This document shows positions 1-8,866 of a DNA stretch of 64,000 nucleotides, one piece after another. Where the stretch lies: assembly GCF_003443995.1 (NCBI RefSeq), contig NZ_QWEY01000005.1, forward strand, positions 124,001-188,000, written 5' to 3'. Under the pieces are notes generated by a model that worked only from the letters and a program-made list of their open reading frames with translations, did not search any database and was not told the origin of the DNA. Position 1 is the first letter of the stretch, and every line of letters starts with the position of its first letter. A program made the translations under genes and the position numbers. Source of the stretch: Pseudotabrizicola alkalilacus (lineage in GTDB: Bacteria; Pseudomonadota; Alphaproteobacteria; Rhodobacterales; Rhodobacteraceae).

Positions 1-99
1 CTGGGTAAAGAAGTAGATCGTGCCGATCCAGCCGACGACCGCCGCAACAGCAACAATACTGGTTGTCGAGGTCAGTCCGCTTTTGGTGGTGGCCGCCAT
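1..99 (-). CDS. small membrane protein, N-terminal part only
   Basis: Thirty-three codons run from an ATG at 99 down to the window edge without a stop, so the gene is cut off and its length is unknown. The visible residues are a short polar Thr/Ser-rich stretch (1-14) followed by a hydrophobic segment (about 15-31) that looks like a membrane span with the N-terminus inside. It lies on the same strand as pyrG and secG, downstream of the pyrG terminator hairpin, so it probably has its own promoter in the 400 bp upstream. I do not recognise the family. Confidence 0.55.
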   Translation of the reverse strand, partial: MAATTKSGLTSTTSIVAVAAVVGWIGTIYFFTQ

Positions 100-508
100 G
101 TGAGTATCTCCCCTGTGAAAATCTGTCGGTTTTCCGCTCCCGTCAGGCCATGGGTAGGGCCGGTGATTCAAAAGGGCACAGGTCGCAACTGTGTCTGATC
201 GTCCAGGGGGCGCTCGCAAAGAGTCAACACCGATGCCCGGCATCCGGTTCCCCGCTCTGACAGCATGACGCACCGCGCCCCGGCTGTTGCCGGGGGCGGG
301 TCTTGTGGGGCGGGCAAAGCGGTGGGGGGGCGATCAAGCGCAATAGTCGCAAAGGTCAGTGCAGGGCAACCGCACCAAAGCGCTGAATGCCCCGCCGTCG
401 CACAACGGCAAAAGTAAACAAACCGTTAAATCTAAGGAGTCAAGTCGTTGATTTTAAAAGATACATAGTCCTGTAACACAGGGGGAACCACAGGTTCCCC
501 CTGTGCCG
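100..508. other. gene-poor intergenic region
   Basis: This 409-bp gap lies between the truncated membrane-protein gene and the end of pyrG. It holds the pyrG terminator hairpin (477-505), and the rest presumably carries the leftward promoter of the truncated gene. An AAGGAG sequence at 434-439 is followed by a TTG and only six sense codons, which is not a credible gene. I see no RNA gene here. Confidence 0.5.
477..505 (-). terminator. hairpin terminator after pyrG
   Basis: A perfect 13-bp inverted repeat with a 3-nt loop (arms CACAGGGGGAACC and GGTTCCCCCTGTG) begins three bases past the pyrG stop codon. There is no long U-run on the leftward transcript, so termination may be inefficient or factor-assisted. 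Confidence 0.7.
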
Positions 509-2152
509 TCAGACCAGCCGCTCGACCTCTTTCGCGGCGCGCACAAAGTCTGCAAACAGCGGGTGCGGGGCAAAGGGCTTTGATTTCAGCTCGGGGTGGA
601 ACTGGACCCCGATGAACCACGGATGATCCTTGACCTCGACGATCTCGGGCAGCTTTCCATCGGGCGACATCCCGGAAAACACCAGCCCGCAGGTCTCCAG
701 CTGCTCGCGGTACTTGATGTCCACCTCATAGCGGTGCCGGTGCCGTTCCTCGATCACCGTGCCGCCATAGATCTCGGCCACATGCGAGCCGACTTTCAGG
801 CTGGCGGTATAGGCCCCCAGCCGCATCGTGCCGCCCTTGTCATCATCCGACTTGCGCCGCACGGTGTGGTTGCCCTGCACCCATTCTTTCAGGTGGTAGA
901 CCACCGGGGTAAAGCGCTTTTTCCCGGCCTCGTGGTCAAACTCCTCCGACCCGGCATTCGGCAGCCCGGCCAGATTGCGGGCGGATTCAATGACCGCCAT
1001 CTGCATGCCAAGGCAGATGCCCAGATAGGGAATCTTTTTCTCCCGCGCGAATTGCGCCGCCTTGATCTTGCCTTCGGTCCCGCGCTCGCCAAAGCCGCCG
1101 GGCACCAGAATGGCGTGATACTCCTGCAGATAGGGAGCGGGATCTTCGTGCTCGAAAATCTCGGCATCAATCCATTCCGCCTTGACCCGCGTGCGGTTGG
1201 CCATGCCGCCATGGGTCAGCGCCTCGGCGATCGACTTATAGGCGTCTTCCAGCTGGGTATACTTGCCCACAATCGCCACCCGGACCGTGCCTTCGGCCCC
1301 GTTCAGACGGTCCATCACGTCTTCCCAACGGGTCAGGTTCGGCTTGGGCGCGGGCGAGATGCCAAAGGCATCCAGCACCGCCTGATCAAGGCCCGCGCGG
1401 TGATAGGCAAGGGGGGCCTCGTAGATGGTTTTCAGATCATAGGCCGGGATCACATGTTCCTTGCGCACGTTGCAGAACAGCGCGATCTTTTCCCGCTCTT
1501 TGTCGGGAATCGGGTGTTCCGACCGGCAGACCAGCACATCGGGGGCAAGGCCGATGCTTTGCAACTCCTTGACCGAATGCTGGGTGGGCTTGGTCTTCAG
1601 CTCGCCCGACGCCGCAAGATAGGGCAGCAGCGTCAGGTGCATCAGGATCGACTGGCCGCGCGGACGCTCATGGATGAACTGCCGGATGGCTTCAAAGAAC
1701 GGCAGGCCCTCGATATCGCCGACGGTGCCGCCGATTTCACACAGCATGAAATCAACCTCATCCGCGCCGATGCGCAGGAAATCCTTGATCTCGTTGGTGA
1801 CGTGCGGAATGACCTGAATGGTCTTGCCCAGATAATCGCCGCGCCGTTCTTTCTCCAGCACGTTGGAATAGATCCGGCCCGAAGAGATGGAATCGGTGGC
1901 GCGGGCATGCACGCCGGTAAAGCGTTCGTAATGGCCAAGATCCAGGTCGGTTTCGGCGCCATCGTCGGTGACAAACACCTCACCATGCTCGAACGGCGAC
2001 ATCGTGCCGGGGTCGACGTTGAGATAGGGGTCAAGCTTGCGCAGACGGACGGTGTAGCCCCTGGCCTGCAACAAAGCGCCCAAGGCGGCAGAGGCCAACC
2101 CCTTGCCAAGCGATGACACAACGCCGCCGGTAATGAAAATGTAGCGCGCCAT
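509..2152 (-). CDS. pyrG: CTP synthase
   Basis: This cytosolic enzyme aminates UTP to CTP with ATP and glutamine, the last step of pyrimidine nucleotide synthesis. The 547 residues match the family length (E. coli 545). The N-terminal synthase domain (about 1-267) begins with the [12 protein letters not shown] nucleotide-binding loop. The C-terminal class-I amidotransferase domain has the nucleophile C380 in GICLGM and the H519/E521 pair in FHPE. I chose the ATG at 2152 because the family begins [10 protein letters not shown]; the frame is open 21 codons further upstream. secG lies 156 bp upstream on the same strand, so the two may be co-transcribed. Confidence 0.97.
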   Translation of the reverse strand: MARYIFITGGVVSSLGKGLASAALGALLQARGYTVRLRKLDPYLNVDPGTMSPFEHGEVFVTDDGAETDLDLGHYERFTGVHARATDSISSGRIYSNVLEKERRGDYLGKTIQVIPHVTNEIKDFLRIGADEVDFMLCEIGGTVGDIEGLPFFEAIRQFIHERPRGQSILMHLTLLPYLAASGELKTKPTQHSVKELQSIGLAPDVLVCRSEHPIPDKEREKIALFCNVRKEHVIPAYDLKTIYEAPLAYHRAGLDQAVLDAFGISPAPKPNLTRWEDVMDRLNGAEGTVRVAIVGKYTQLEDAYKSIAEALTHGGMANRTRVKAEWIDAEIFEHEDPAPYLQEYHAILVPGGFGERGTEGKIKAAQFAREKKIPYLGICLGMQMAVIESARNLAGLPNAGSEEFDHEAGKKRFTPVVYHLKEWVQGNHTVRRKSDDDKGGTMRLGAYTASLKVGSHVAEIYGGTVIEERHRHRYEVDIKYREQLETCGLVFSGMSPDGKLPEIVEVKDHPWFIGVQFHPELKSKPFAPHPLFADFVRAAKEVERLV

Positions 2153-2238
2153 GTGCGGCCCCCGTGTTGTTCGTCGCGATTCGATGGGTGGGAATCGCAG
2201 CACCACGGGACCCATGCCTTACCCTAGGCAACGGTCCT

Positions 2239-2270
2239 TTGCAACAGCACCGCTAGATGCTGTTTTGCAA
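2239..2270 (-). terminator. imperfect hairpin between secG and pyrG
   Basis: TTGCAACAGCA pairs with TGCTGTTTTGCAA across an 8-nt spacer, with a 2-nt bulge. It lies in the 156-bp gap between secG and pyrG and could be a weak terminator or mRNA-stability structure for the leftward transcript. There is no U-tract, so this is tentative. Confidence 0.3.
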
Positions 2271-2308
2271 GGTGGAGCCGCGACAACAGATAGTGTCGTT
2301 CGATGGGT

Positions 2309-2668
2309 TCAGTTGTCAGCCCGTGGCGGGGCCAGGGGCGCATTGGTCGGAGCCGGGGGCAGCAGGTCGGTGCCCGAAGGTGCCGCCGGTGTCTCTGGCG
2401 CCCGTGCCGGGGCCCCGATCTGGTCGATCACCGAGCTGGACCCGGCCTTTTGCGCGGCCAGAATGGTCAGCGTGATCGAGGTGCAGATGAAGAGGATGGC
2501 CAGGATCCAGGTCACCTTGCCAAGCGCTGTCGCCGCAGCCCGGCCCGACATCGCGCCACCGCCACCGCCACCCATGCCAAGGCCGCCGCCTTCGGACCTT
2601 TGGAGCAGAACCACGCCCACCAGCAGGAGGGCGAGGATAAGGTGGATGGCGAGGATAACGTTTTCCAT
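2309..2668 (-). CDS. secG: preprotein translocase subunit SecG
   Basis: SecG is the small inner-membrane subunit of the SecYEG channel that assists SecA-driven protein export. The 119-residue protein shows the family pattern: a membrane span at about 3-22, a glycine-rich cytoplasmic loop (28-40), a second span at about 50-70, and a Pro/Ala-rich tail. The loop carries the LLQRSEGGGLG motif typical of SecG. It sits upstream of pyrG on the same strand and is divergent from purA, with which it shares a 247-bp promoter region containing one copy of the dispersed repeat. Confidence 0.95.
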   Translation of the reverse strand: MENVILAIHLILALLLVGVVLLQRSEGGGLGMGGGGGGAMSGRAAATALGKVTWILAILFICTSITLTILAAQKAGSSSVIDQIGAPARAPETPAAPSGTDLLPPAPTNAPLAPPRADN

Positions 2669-2756
2669 GGGTGTTCCCGAAGCTGACGCGCCTATCTAGG
2701 CTGATGGGGGGCGGCGCGCAACCCCTTCACGGGCAGCGCGGGTTTCAAGGGCAGAT

Positions 2757-2788
2757 GCCTCCGGCGGGAGTATTTGGCAAGCAGCAAT
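2757..2788. repeat. dispersed intergenic repeat, copy A (extended type)
   Basis: This copy reads GCCTCCGGCGGGAGTATTT followed by GGCAAGCAGCAAT. The same unit, with small differences, recurs at 9554-9587, 47782-47815 and, in a shorter form, at 9513-9533, 47743-47763 and 60940-60960. This copy is single and lies in the divergent secG/purA promoter region. Confidence 0.75.
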
Positions 2789-2915
2789 GCAAAGGGGGCG
2801 TCTGGGGGCGGAGGCATGAAAATGCACAGGCGGTGCCGGGCGGGGCATTTCGGTGTTTCCCTGCGCGGCGCTTTACGTCTATAGCACAGACGGTTTTGGA
2901 ACCGAGGAGATCAGC

Positions 2916-4208
2916 ATGGCCAACGTGGTTGTCGTGGGTGCCCAATGGGGCGACGAGGGCAAGGGCAAGATTGTGGACTGGCTGTCCGAACGCGCCGACA
3001 TCGTCGCGCGCTTTCAGGGCGGGCACAATGCGGGCCATACGCTGGTCATCGACGGCAAGGTTTACAAGCTGTCGTTGCTGCCGAGCGGAATCGTGCGCGG
3101 CGGCAAGCTGTCGGTGATCGGCAATGGCGTCGTGCTGGACCCCTGGCATCTGGTGATGGAAATCGCCAAGCTGCGTGATCAGGGCGTTGATATCTCGCCC
3201 GAGAACCTGTTGGTGGCCGAGAACGCGCCGCTGATCCTGCCGCTGCATGGCGAGCTGGACCGCGCCCGTGAGGGCAGCATTGCCGTGGCCAAGATCGGCA
3301 CCACCGGGCGCGGCATCGGCCCCGCCTATGAAGACAAGGTCGGCCGCCGCGCCATCCGCGTCGCCGATCTGGCTGATGCGGCCACGTTGGAGCTGCGGGT
3401 GGACCGCTTGCTCGCGCATCACGATGCGCTGCGCCGGGGCTTGGGGATGGAGCCGGTGGACCGCGCCGCGCTGCTGGCGGCTTTGCATGAGATCGCGCCG
3501 CAGGTGCTGCCCTATGCCGCCCCGGTCTGGAAGGTGATGAATGAGTCGCGCCGGTCCGGAAAGCGCATCCTGTTCGAGGGCGCGCAAGGGGCGCTGCTGG
3601 ACATTGATTTCGGCACCTATCCGTTTGTTACCTCGTCCAACGTGATTGCCGGGCAGGCGGCAACGGGCGTGGGCCTTGGCCCGACCGCGATTGATTTCGT
3701 GCTGGGAATTGTAAAGGCCTATACCACCCGTGTCGGTGAGGGCCCGTTCCCGGCGGAACTGTTTGATGCCGATGGCGAGCGGCTCGGGGTGCGGGGCCAT
3801 GAGTTCGGCACCGTGACCGGACGCAAGCGGCGCTGTGGCTGGTTTGATGCGGTTCTGGTCCGCCAGACCTGCGCCACCTCTGGTGTTTCGGGCATCGCGC
3901 TGACCAAGCTTGATGTGCTGGACGGGTTCGAGACGCTGAAGATCTGTGTCGGCTATGATCTGGATGGCACCCGGCTGGATTATCTGCCGACCGCCGCCGA
4001 TCAGCAGGCCCGCTGCACGCCGATCTACGAAGAGATGCCGGGCTGGTCGGAGTCGACCGCCGGGGCGCGGTCCTGGGCCGATCTTCCGGGGGCCGCGATC
4101 AAATACGTGCGCCGGATCGAAGAGTTGATCCAGTGCCCGGTCGCGCTACTTTCTACCTCGCCCGAGCGGGATGACACCATTCTGGTGACCGATCCCTTTG
4201 CCGACTGA
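2916..4208 (+). CDS. purA: adenylosuccinate synthetase
   Basis: This enzyme joins IMP and aspartate using GTP to give adenylosuccinate, the first committed step from IMP to AMP. The 430 residues match the family length. The N-terminus has the GTP-binding [11 protein letters not shown] loop with catalytic D13, and catalytic H41 lies in GGHNAGHT. The start is set by GAGGAG at 2904-2909, seven bases before the ATG; the frame is open 21 codons further upstream without family similarity. A DUF2842 gene follows 54 bp downstream and is probably co-transcribed, ending at the terminator at 4502-4533. Confidence 0.97.
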   Translation: MANVVVVGAQWGDEGKGKIVDWLSERADIVARFQGGHNAGHTLVIDGKVYKLSLLPSGIVRGGKLSVIGNGVVLDPWHLVMEIAKLRDQGVDISPENLLVAENAPLILPLHGELDRAREGSIAVAKIGTTGRGIGPAYEDKVGRRAIRVADLADAATLELRVDRLLAHHDALRRGLGMEPVDRAALLAALHEIAPQVLPYAAPVWKVMNESRRSGKRILFEGAQGALLDIDFGTYPFVTSSNVIAGQAATGVGLGPTAIDFVLGIVKAYTTRVGEGPFPAELFDADGERLGVRGHEFGTVTGRKRRCGWFDAVLVRQTCATSGVSGIALTKLDVLDGFETLKICVGYDLDGTRLDYLPTAADQQARCTPIYEEMPGWSESTAGARSWADLPGAAIKYVRRIEELIQCPVALLSTSPERDDTILVTDPFAD

Positions 4209-4262
4209 TCACAGCGCGCAGCCTGCGGGGGGCGCGCGGACCCCGACCCGGAGGAGGACAGC

Positions 4263-4499
4263 ATGGCACTGAGCTACAAGGCACGGCGGCGGCTGGCGCT
4301 TCTGGTGCTGCTGGTCGGGTTGCCCGCCTATGTGGTGGTGGCGGTTACCCTGGTAAACTGGTTCGATCCTCAATCGCGGCTGGCGCAATTCTTCATCTAT
4401 GTCGGCCTTGGGCTGATCTGGATCCTGCCGCTGCGTCCGGTTTTTCTGGGTGTGGGGCAACCTGACCCAGAGGCAAAGCCGGACGAGCTGCCGAAATAA
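4263..4499 (+). CDS. DUF2842 family membrane protein
   Basis: This is a 78-residue protein of the DUF2842 family, a small alphaproteobacterial group without assigned function. After a basic start (ALSYKARRR) come two hydrophobic segments, about 11-31 and 43-63, and then a short acidic C-terminal tail. It is therefore probably an inner-membrane protein with two spans. A strong GGAGGA ribosome site precedes the ATG. It is the last gene before a symmetrical terminator and probably shares the purA transcript. Confidence 0.85.
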   Translation: MALSYKARRRLALLVLLVGLPAYVVVAVTLVNWFDPQSRLAQFFIYVGLGLIWILPLRPVFLGVGQPDPEAKPDELPK

Positions 4500-4501
4500 G
4501 A

Positions 4502-4533
4502 ACAGGCGGAATGCGTTGTCGCATTCCGCCTGT
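4502..4533. terminator. bidirectional hairpin between convergent genes
   Basis: A perfect 14-bp stem (ACAGGCGGAATGCG / CGCATTCCGCCTGT) closes a TTGT loop. It lies just past the stop of the DUF2842 gene and 48 bp before the end of the convergent gene at 4581, so it can serve both strands. There is no long U-tract on either side. Confidence 0.75.
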
Positions 4534-4580
4534 CTTCGGGGCCTTGATGGCAGCCTCGGCCCACTATCCTGAAATACCCT

Positions 4581-7013
4581 TCAGCCCGCCAGTTTCCGGG
4601 CCTCTGCCAGCAGGGGCGAGGCCTCGCTGATCGCGAACTGTCCCCGGCGGCTGCGTTCGATCACGCCGTCACGTAGCAGGATACCAAAGCTGCGCAACCC
4701 GTCTTCGCGGGTCAGACCTTCGGCGGCGGCATCTATGTGGCGCATAAGCTGCGGGCGGGTAAAGCTGTCGCGACCCTCCACACAGGCGATATAGGCCGCG
4801 GCGGCCTCCAGCAGGTCGGGCAGATCGGTGGCGCCCAGCCGTTCGGCAAATTCGGGAAAGCCGCTGTCGGCACCAAAGATATTGTCGGTCGCGTCTTCAG
4901 GATCGAACTCATCATCCAGATCCGGCACGCGCGCCAGGGCAGGTGCCGCAGAAACCATGGTCGCAGGCACGGGGCGCTGGGACGGGACGCTGGACAAAGC
5001 GGGGCGGTCGATGCGCTGCTCTGACACCAGAACCAGCGGTGCGGGACGCTCGCCTTGGGCGGGGGCCGCTGGGCGCACCACTTTGGCCAGATCGTCGCGG
5101 TAAGCGCCAAGGCGTTCGCTGCCATTGCCGGCAAGCGTGCTGCCAGTGGCGCGGCGTTCGGCGATGGTTGCTGCAACGGCGGCTTTCAGGTGGGCGATGG
5201 CCGACTGGCGACGCTTGGTGTCGGGCACTTCCATCTGGGTGCGGGCCTCGGCCATCAGCCGGGTGACGGCAACATCTTCGGTCGGCGCGCCAAGGCGGCG
5301 GTCGCGTGCGGGATCGACTTTTGCAACCGGAGCCTGATCCGGGGCCGGAGTATCCTGCTCCAGAGCCGCAAGTTCTGCAGCGAGGGCGGCTTCGGCCTCT
5401 TGCGACAGGCTGGCAGGGGCCTCTGCCGCTGCCTCTGCCGCTGCCGGCGCAGGCTGCTCTGTCATGGCAGCTTCGCCGCGCCGGATCTTGATGACACGGG
5501 CACGGGCGCGCTGCAGCTTTTCAACCGTTATCGGTGCTGATGATCCGGTTTCGGCTGTGGTTTCGGTCAAAGGCGCGGCTATGGGGGCCGCTTGCTTTGC
5601 CACTGCTGCGGGGCGCAAACTCCGGACAGGGCGCGTCGGTGCGACCTCTGCCACAGGCGGAGCCTGCTCTGCGACCGGGGCCGGAGCGGCCTCCGGTTCC
5701 TGAACGGCTTCGGTTTGCGGCGTGGTCTCGGCCATTGACACCTCGGCAGAAATCGCTTCGGCCTGTGTCTCGGTGCTGTCGTCAACCAAGTTGAGCAGAT
5801 CGTCATCTTCATCCGCAGCGGCGATAAAAGACTCACGAATTCCGGCTTTTGCGGCAGGCGCAGAGCTTGCCGATTCTGGTACGTCGGCGTCTGCTTCCGG
5901 GTCGATCAACGCCCCGAGGCTGGCGCGCAGGGCATCGTCGGATTGATCGGTCGCAGGCTGGTCCGCCCGTTCGGTGGCGGTGGCCGAGGGCGTGGCATCG
6001 GTGCCGGTTTCGGCTGCCAGGCTGGCCAGCAGGAACGCATCACTCTCAGATGTATCGGCTTCCGGGGCGTCAGCATCGGCCGCTGGTGCGGTGTCTTCGG
6101 CCATGTCGGCAGAGGTCGCCGCCGCCGGGACCGCCAGATCTTCATCAGCCAGATCTTCGCTACGGCCTGCATCAAGCGCCATCAGCGTCGCCAGATCTTC
6201 GGCCCCGATGTCATTCTGAAGCTCTGCATCTGCGGCCATTTCCGCATCAGCAGTCTGCAATTCGGGAGGCAGGTCGCCTGTCACGATCTCTTCGGTTGTG
6301 GGTTCGCTGTCTTCGGGTAACAGATCTCCGAAGTTGTCGTTGCCCATTGGCTGATCTGCCGGTTTCACCTGTGTCCCGGCAGCGTCCTGCAGGGCATGAT
6401 CCTCTTCGGCAAAACCCTCTGCCGCAAAGCTCTCAGCCGTGAAGTCATCCCCCGCATCGGCTTCATCCACAAAGTCATGGCTCTGCGGCGGGTTCAGCGG
6501 GGCTGTCGCGGTTACAATTGTGGCCGTCTCCGCCTCTTTCTGGTTTTCGGCGGCCGCCTTTCGCAGACGTGACAGTTTTTCGGCGACTGATTCTGCGCCT
6601 TCGGCAATGGGCTGGGTGTTCTCGGTCTGAACAGGGGCCAGAACGGGCGCGGGCCGTGCCGGTGCAGCGACCGTGCGTGCCGGCATCTCGACAACCGGCT
6701 GCGGCGCAGCCTCGGCTGTGGCCGGAGCCGCGATGCGGCGCGATGCCAGCGACTCATTGTCTTCGGCGCGCAGAATCACGCCATTGTCCTGTATTTTCGC
6801 CTCAACCCGGCGCTGAATCTCGCGTTCGGCAATGCGGTGCAGCATCGCGGCATCGGGCTGCGGTGGCTCTGCGCCGAAATACCGATCCTCGGCAGCCAGA
6901 TCGCGGAAGTATTCCGCAATGGCCTTCATCGTATTGAAAGGGTCGTCAAACCCCTCCAGAGTACAGGAGAAGGTTCCATAGGAAACCGTAAGGATCTTAC
7001 TCGCACCGGTCAT
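4581..7013 (-). CDS. large acidic low-complexity protein, unknown function
   Basis: I recognise this as a protein conserved in Rhodobacterales but know no function for it. It has three parts. A conserved N-terminal domain (about 1-90) contains SYGTFSCTLEGFDDPF and EYFRDLAAEDRYFG. A middle of about 600 residues is rich in Ala, Glu, Asp and Pro and is presumably disordered. A compact C-terminal domain (about the last 85 residues) contains SFTRPQLMRHIDAA and DGLRSFGILLRDGVIERSRRGQF and resembles a winged-helix module. There is no signal peptide or membrane span, so it is likely cytoplasmic. I chose the ATG at 7013 (MTGASKIL), where conservation appears to begin. In-frame starts at 7058 (ATG) and 7061 (GTG) would add 15 or 16 residues. 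It is divergent from the thiamine pyrophosphokinase gene. Confidence 0.75.
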   Translation of the reverse strand: MTGASKILTVSYGTFSCTLEGFDDPFNTMKAIAEYFRDLAAEDRYFGAEPPQPDAAMLHRIAEREIQRRVEAKIQDNGVILRAEDNESLASRRIAAPATAEAAPQPVVEMPARTVAAPARPAPVLAPVQTENTQPIAEGAESVAEKLSRLRKAAAENQKEAETATIVTATAPLNPPQSHDFVDEADAGDDFTAESFAAEGFAEEDHALQDAAGTQVKPADQPMGNDNFGDLLPEDSEPTTEEIVTGDLPPELQTADAEMAADAELQNDIGAEDLATLMALDAGRSEDLADEDLAVPAAATSADMAEDTAPAADADAPEADTSESDAFLLASLAAETGTDATPSATATERADQPATDQSDDALRASLGALIDPEADADVPESASSAPAAKAGIRESFIAAADEDDDLLNLVDDSTETQAEAISAEVSMAETTPQTEAVQEPEAAPAPVAEQAPPVAEVAPTRPVRSLRPAAVAKQAAPIAAPLTETTAETGSSAPITVEKLQRARARVIKIRRGEAAMTEQPAPAAAEAAAEAPASLSQEAEAALAAELAALEQDTPAPDQAPVAKVDPARDRRLGAPTEDVAVTRLMAEARTQMEVPDTKRRQSAIAHLKAAVAATIAERRATGSTLAGNGSERLGAYRDDLAKVVRPAAPAQGERPAPLVLVSEQRIDRPALSSVPSQRPVPATMVSAAPALARVPDLDDEFDPEDATDNIFGADSGFPEFAERLGATDLPDLLEAAAAYIACVEGRDSFTRPQLMRHIDAAAEGLTREDGLRSFGILLRDGVIERSRRGQFAISEASPLLAEARKLAG

Positions 7014-7154
7014 CGGATGCTCGCTTTCTGCAAAGTTCGATACGTCTTGATCACCCATCACCGGTTCGAATCCGTGGACAGATCAGGGTAATTTGAAGGA
7101 TTGTTTGTGGCAGCCGCCCCGGAGTTTCGCCGCAATTGGAAAGACAGTATCCGC

Positions 7155-7841
7155 ATGAATCAGGTCATTGTGCAATCCTCGGGCGGGATCACACTTGTCG
7201 GAGGGGCGCCGGTTTCGGCCCCATTGTTTCGATTTTCGCAGCAACGCGCGCCACTGATTGTGGCCGCAGATGGCGGTGCCGACCGCTGCCTTGCGCTTGG
7301 CGCGCGGCCCGTGGCGGTCATTGGCGACATGGATTCGATCTCGGATTCGGCGCGCGCGGCGGTCGGGGCTGACCGCCTGCACCAGATCGGTGAACAGGAC
7401 AGCACCGATTTCGACAAGGCGCTGCGGTCGGTCGATGCGCGCTATGTGATTGCGCTGGGGTTCATGGGCGCCCGGATGGATCACGGGCTGGCGGTTTTCA
7501 ACACGCTGGTCCGCCAGCACAGTGCCTGCGTTCTGCTGGGGTCGCGCGATGTGGTGTTTCATGTGCCTGCCCGGTTGCAGATCGGGCTGAGGCGCGGCGA
7601 CCGGTTCAGCCTGTTTCCGCTGGCAGCGGTGACAGGCACCAGCACCGGGCTGGACTGGCCGATTGACGGGCTGGATTTTGCCCCCGATGGCCGGGTCGGC
7701 ACGTCGAACCGGGTCAGTGCAGGGCCGGTCAGTATTGCGATGTCGGGGCCGGGGATGCTGTGCATCCTGCCCCGCGTGCGGCTGGATCAGGTCCTGGAGG
7801 CGCTGACCGGCGCGGACCGGGCCGACAGCCGCTCGCGGTAG
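7155..7841 (+). CDS. thiamine pyrophosphokinase
   Basis: This enzyme transfers pyrophosphate from ATP to thiamine, giving thiamine diphosphate from salvaged vitamin. Family signatures are present: VAADGGADRCLALG, the metal-binding IGDMDSIS, DSTDFDKAL, and GFMGARMDHGLAVFNTL. From the ATG at 7155 the protein is 228 residues. A GAAGGA site at 7095-7100 would also serve a GTG at 7107, adding 16 residues before the conserved IVQSSGG start. I keep 7155 because homology begins there. The 3' end overlaps the convergent EamA transporter gene by 55 bp. No TPP riboswitch is visible upstream. Confidence 0.9.
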   Translation: MNQVIVQSSGGITLVGGAPVSAPLFRFSQQRAPLIVAADGGADRCLALGARPVAVIGDMDSISDSARAAVGADRLHQIGEQDSTDFDKALRSVDARYVIALGFMGARMDHGLAVFNTLVRQHSACVLLGSRDVVFHVPARLQIGLRRGDRFSLFPLAAVTGTSTGLDWPIDGLDFAPDGRVGTSNRVSAGPVSIAMSGPGMLCILPRVRLDQVLEALTGADRADSRSR

Positions 7842-8710
7842 ATGATGTAGAGCCCCGACGACGTGATCACGGCAATCCCCGCCCAGGTCAGCGCATTGGG
7901 GAAATCGCCAAAGATCCAGTAGCCAAGGGCCACCGCCGCCACGATCTCCAGATAATGCAGCGGCGCCAGCGTGGCGGAGGGCGCGAATTTCAGCGCATAG
8001 GTCATGCACATGTGGCTGAGCGCCGCCCAGAACCCCACGCCAAACAGCCAGAGCCAGACCATGCCCTGCGGCATCACCGGGTCAAAATGCCGCCAGCCAG
8101 TGCCCTCGGCCAGCAACATCACCGGCAGGCACATCAACAGCCCGGTCCAGGAGGTGTGGAACTGCATCGCGACCGGGTGCATGAAGCCAGACACCTGCCG
8201 GGTCGACAGCATGTAGAACGCAAAGAAAAACGCGGTTCCCAAGGGCCAAAGCGCGACATACCCGAACGCCGCCAGCGAGGGCTGGATCACCAGCAGCGCG
8301 CCGGCAAAGCCGACACAGGATGCAGCAATCCGGCGCGGCCCCACCTCATCGTTGAACAATAACCGCCCCAGCAGCAGCAGAATGAACGGCTCGACAAAGG
8401 CAATCGCCAGAGCATCGGCCACCGGCATCACCTGAATGGCGGCCACAAAGCTGAAGGTGGACAGGATCAGGAACACCGCCCGCAGACAGATCAGCCCCAG
8501 CGCGCGCGGCGTCAGCCGCAGCGTGATCCCCATGATCAGAATGACCGGAAGCATCAATGCGCCCTGAACCACAAACCGTGCGGTGACGATCTGGCCCACC
8601 GGCACGGTGGACGAGGCCAGCTTTGCCGACACATCCAGCAACGGCGCCAGAACGCAGAAGGCAAGCATCAGCACGACGCCGGGCAGGATACGGTCAGGTT
8701 GACGGCTCAT
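7787..8710 (-). CDS. DMT-superfamily (EamA) transporter
   Basis: This is a 307-residue inner-membrane protein with about ten hydrophobic segments arranged as two EamA repeats, roughly 8-140 and 150-295. The usual length for this drug/metabolite transporter family is about 300. Substrate cannot be read from the sequence; relatives export or import small metabolites such as amino acids or S-adenosylmethionine. The start follows an AAGGGC site directly upstream. Its 3' end overlaps the thiamine pyrophosphokinase gene by 55 bp in convergent orientation, so the two messages can pair at their ends. Confidence 0.9.
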   Translation of the reverse strand: MSRQPDRILPGVVLMLAFCVLAPLLDVSAKLASSTVPVGQIVTARFVVQGALMLPVILIMGITLRLTPRALGLICLRAVFLILSTFSFVAAIQVMPVADALAIAFVEPFILLLLGRLLFNDEVGPRRIAASCVGFAGALLVIQPSLAAFGYVALWPLGTAFFFAFYMLSTRQVSGFMHPVAMQFHTSWTGLLMCLPVMLLAEGTGWRHFDPVMPQGMVWLWLFGVGFWAALSHMCMTYALKFAPSATLAPLHYLEIVAAVALGYWIFGDFPNALTWAGIAVITSSGLYIIYRERLSARSAPVSASRT

Positions 8711-8866
8711 GCCCTTGGGCTAGCGTGGCATTCCCGCCGCGTCCATCGCAAAAACGACACGTCCGCGAAAACGACGCGCGAGGGCGGGGATTTTGCGATC
8801 CGCTCTTGTCGCCTGCGGCCCGTTGCCGGTAATTGTCGGGGAAATCTGCCGGACAAGGGGGCAAGT

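Noticed and set aside
434-470. Tiny open frame after an AAGGAG sequence near 434
   Set aside because: Only six sense codons follow the TTG before a stop, with no conservation evidence.
596-2116. 506-codon open frame antisense to pyrG
   Set aside because: It is the mirror of a high-GC coding frame; its translation has no domain and lies fully inside an unmistakable pyrG.
7014-7154. Possible TPP riboswitch before thiamine pyrophosphokinase
   Set aside because: No CTGAGA or ACCTGATCTGG-type elements were found, and the gap to the divergent gene is too short.
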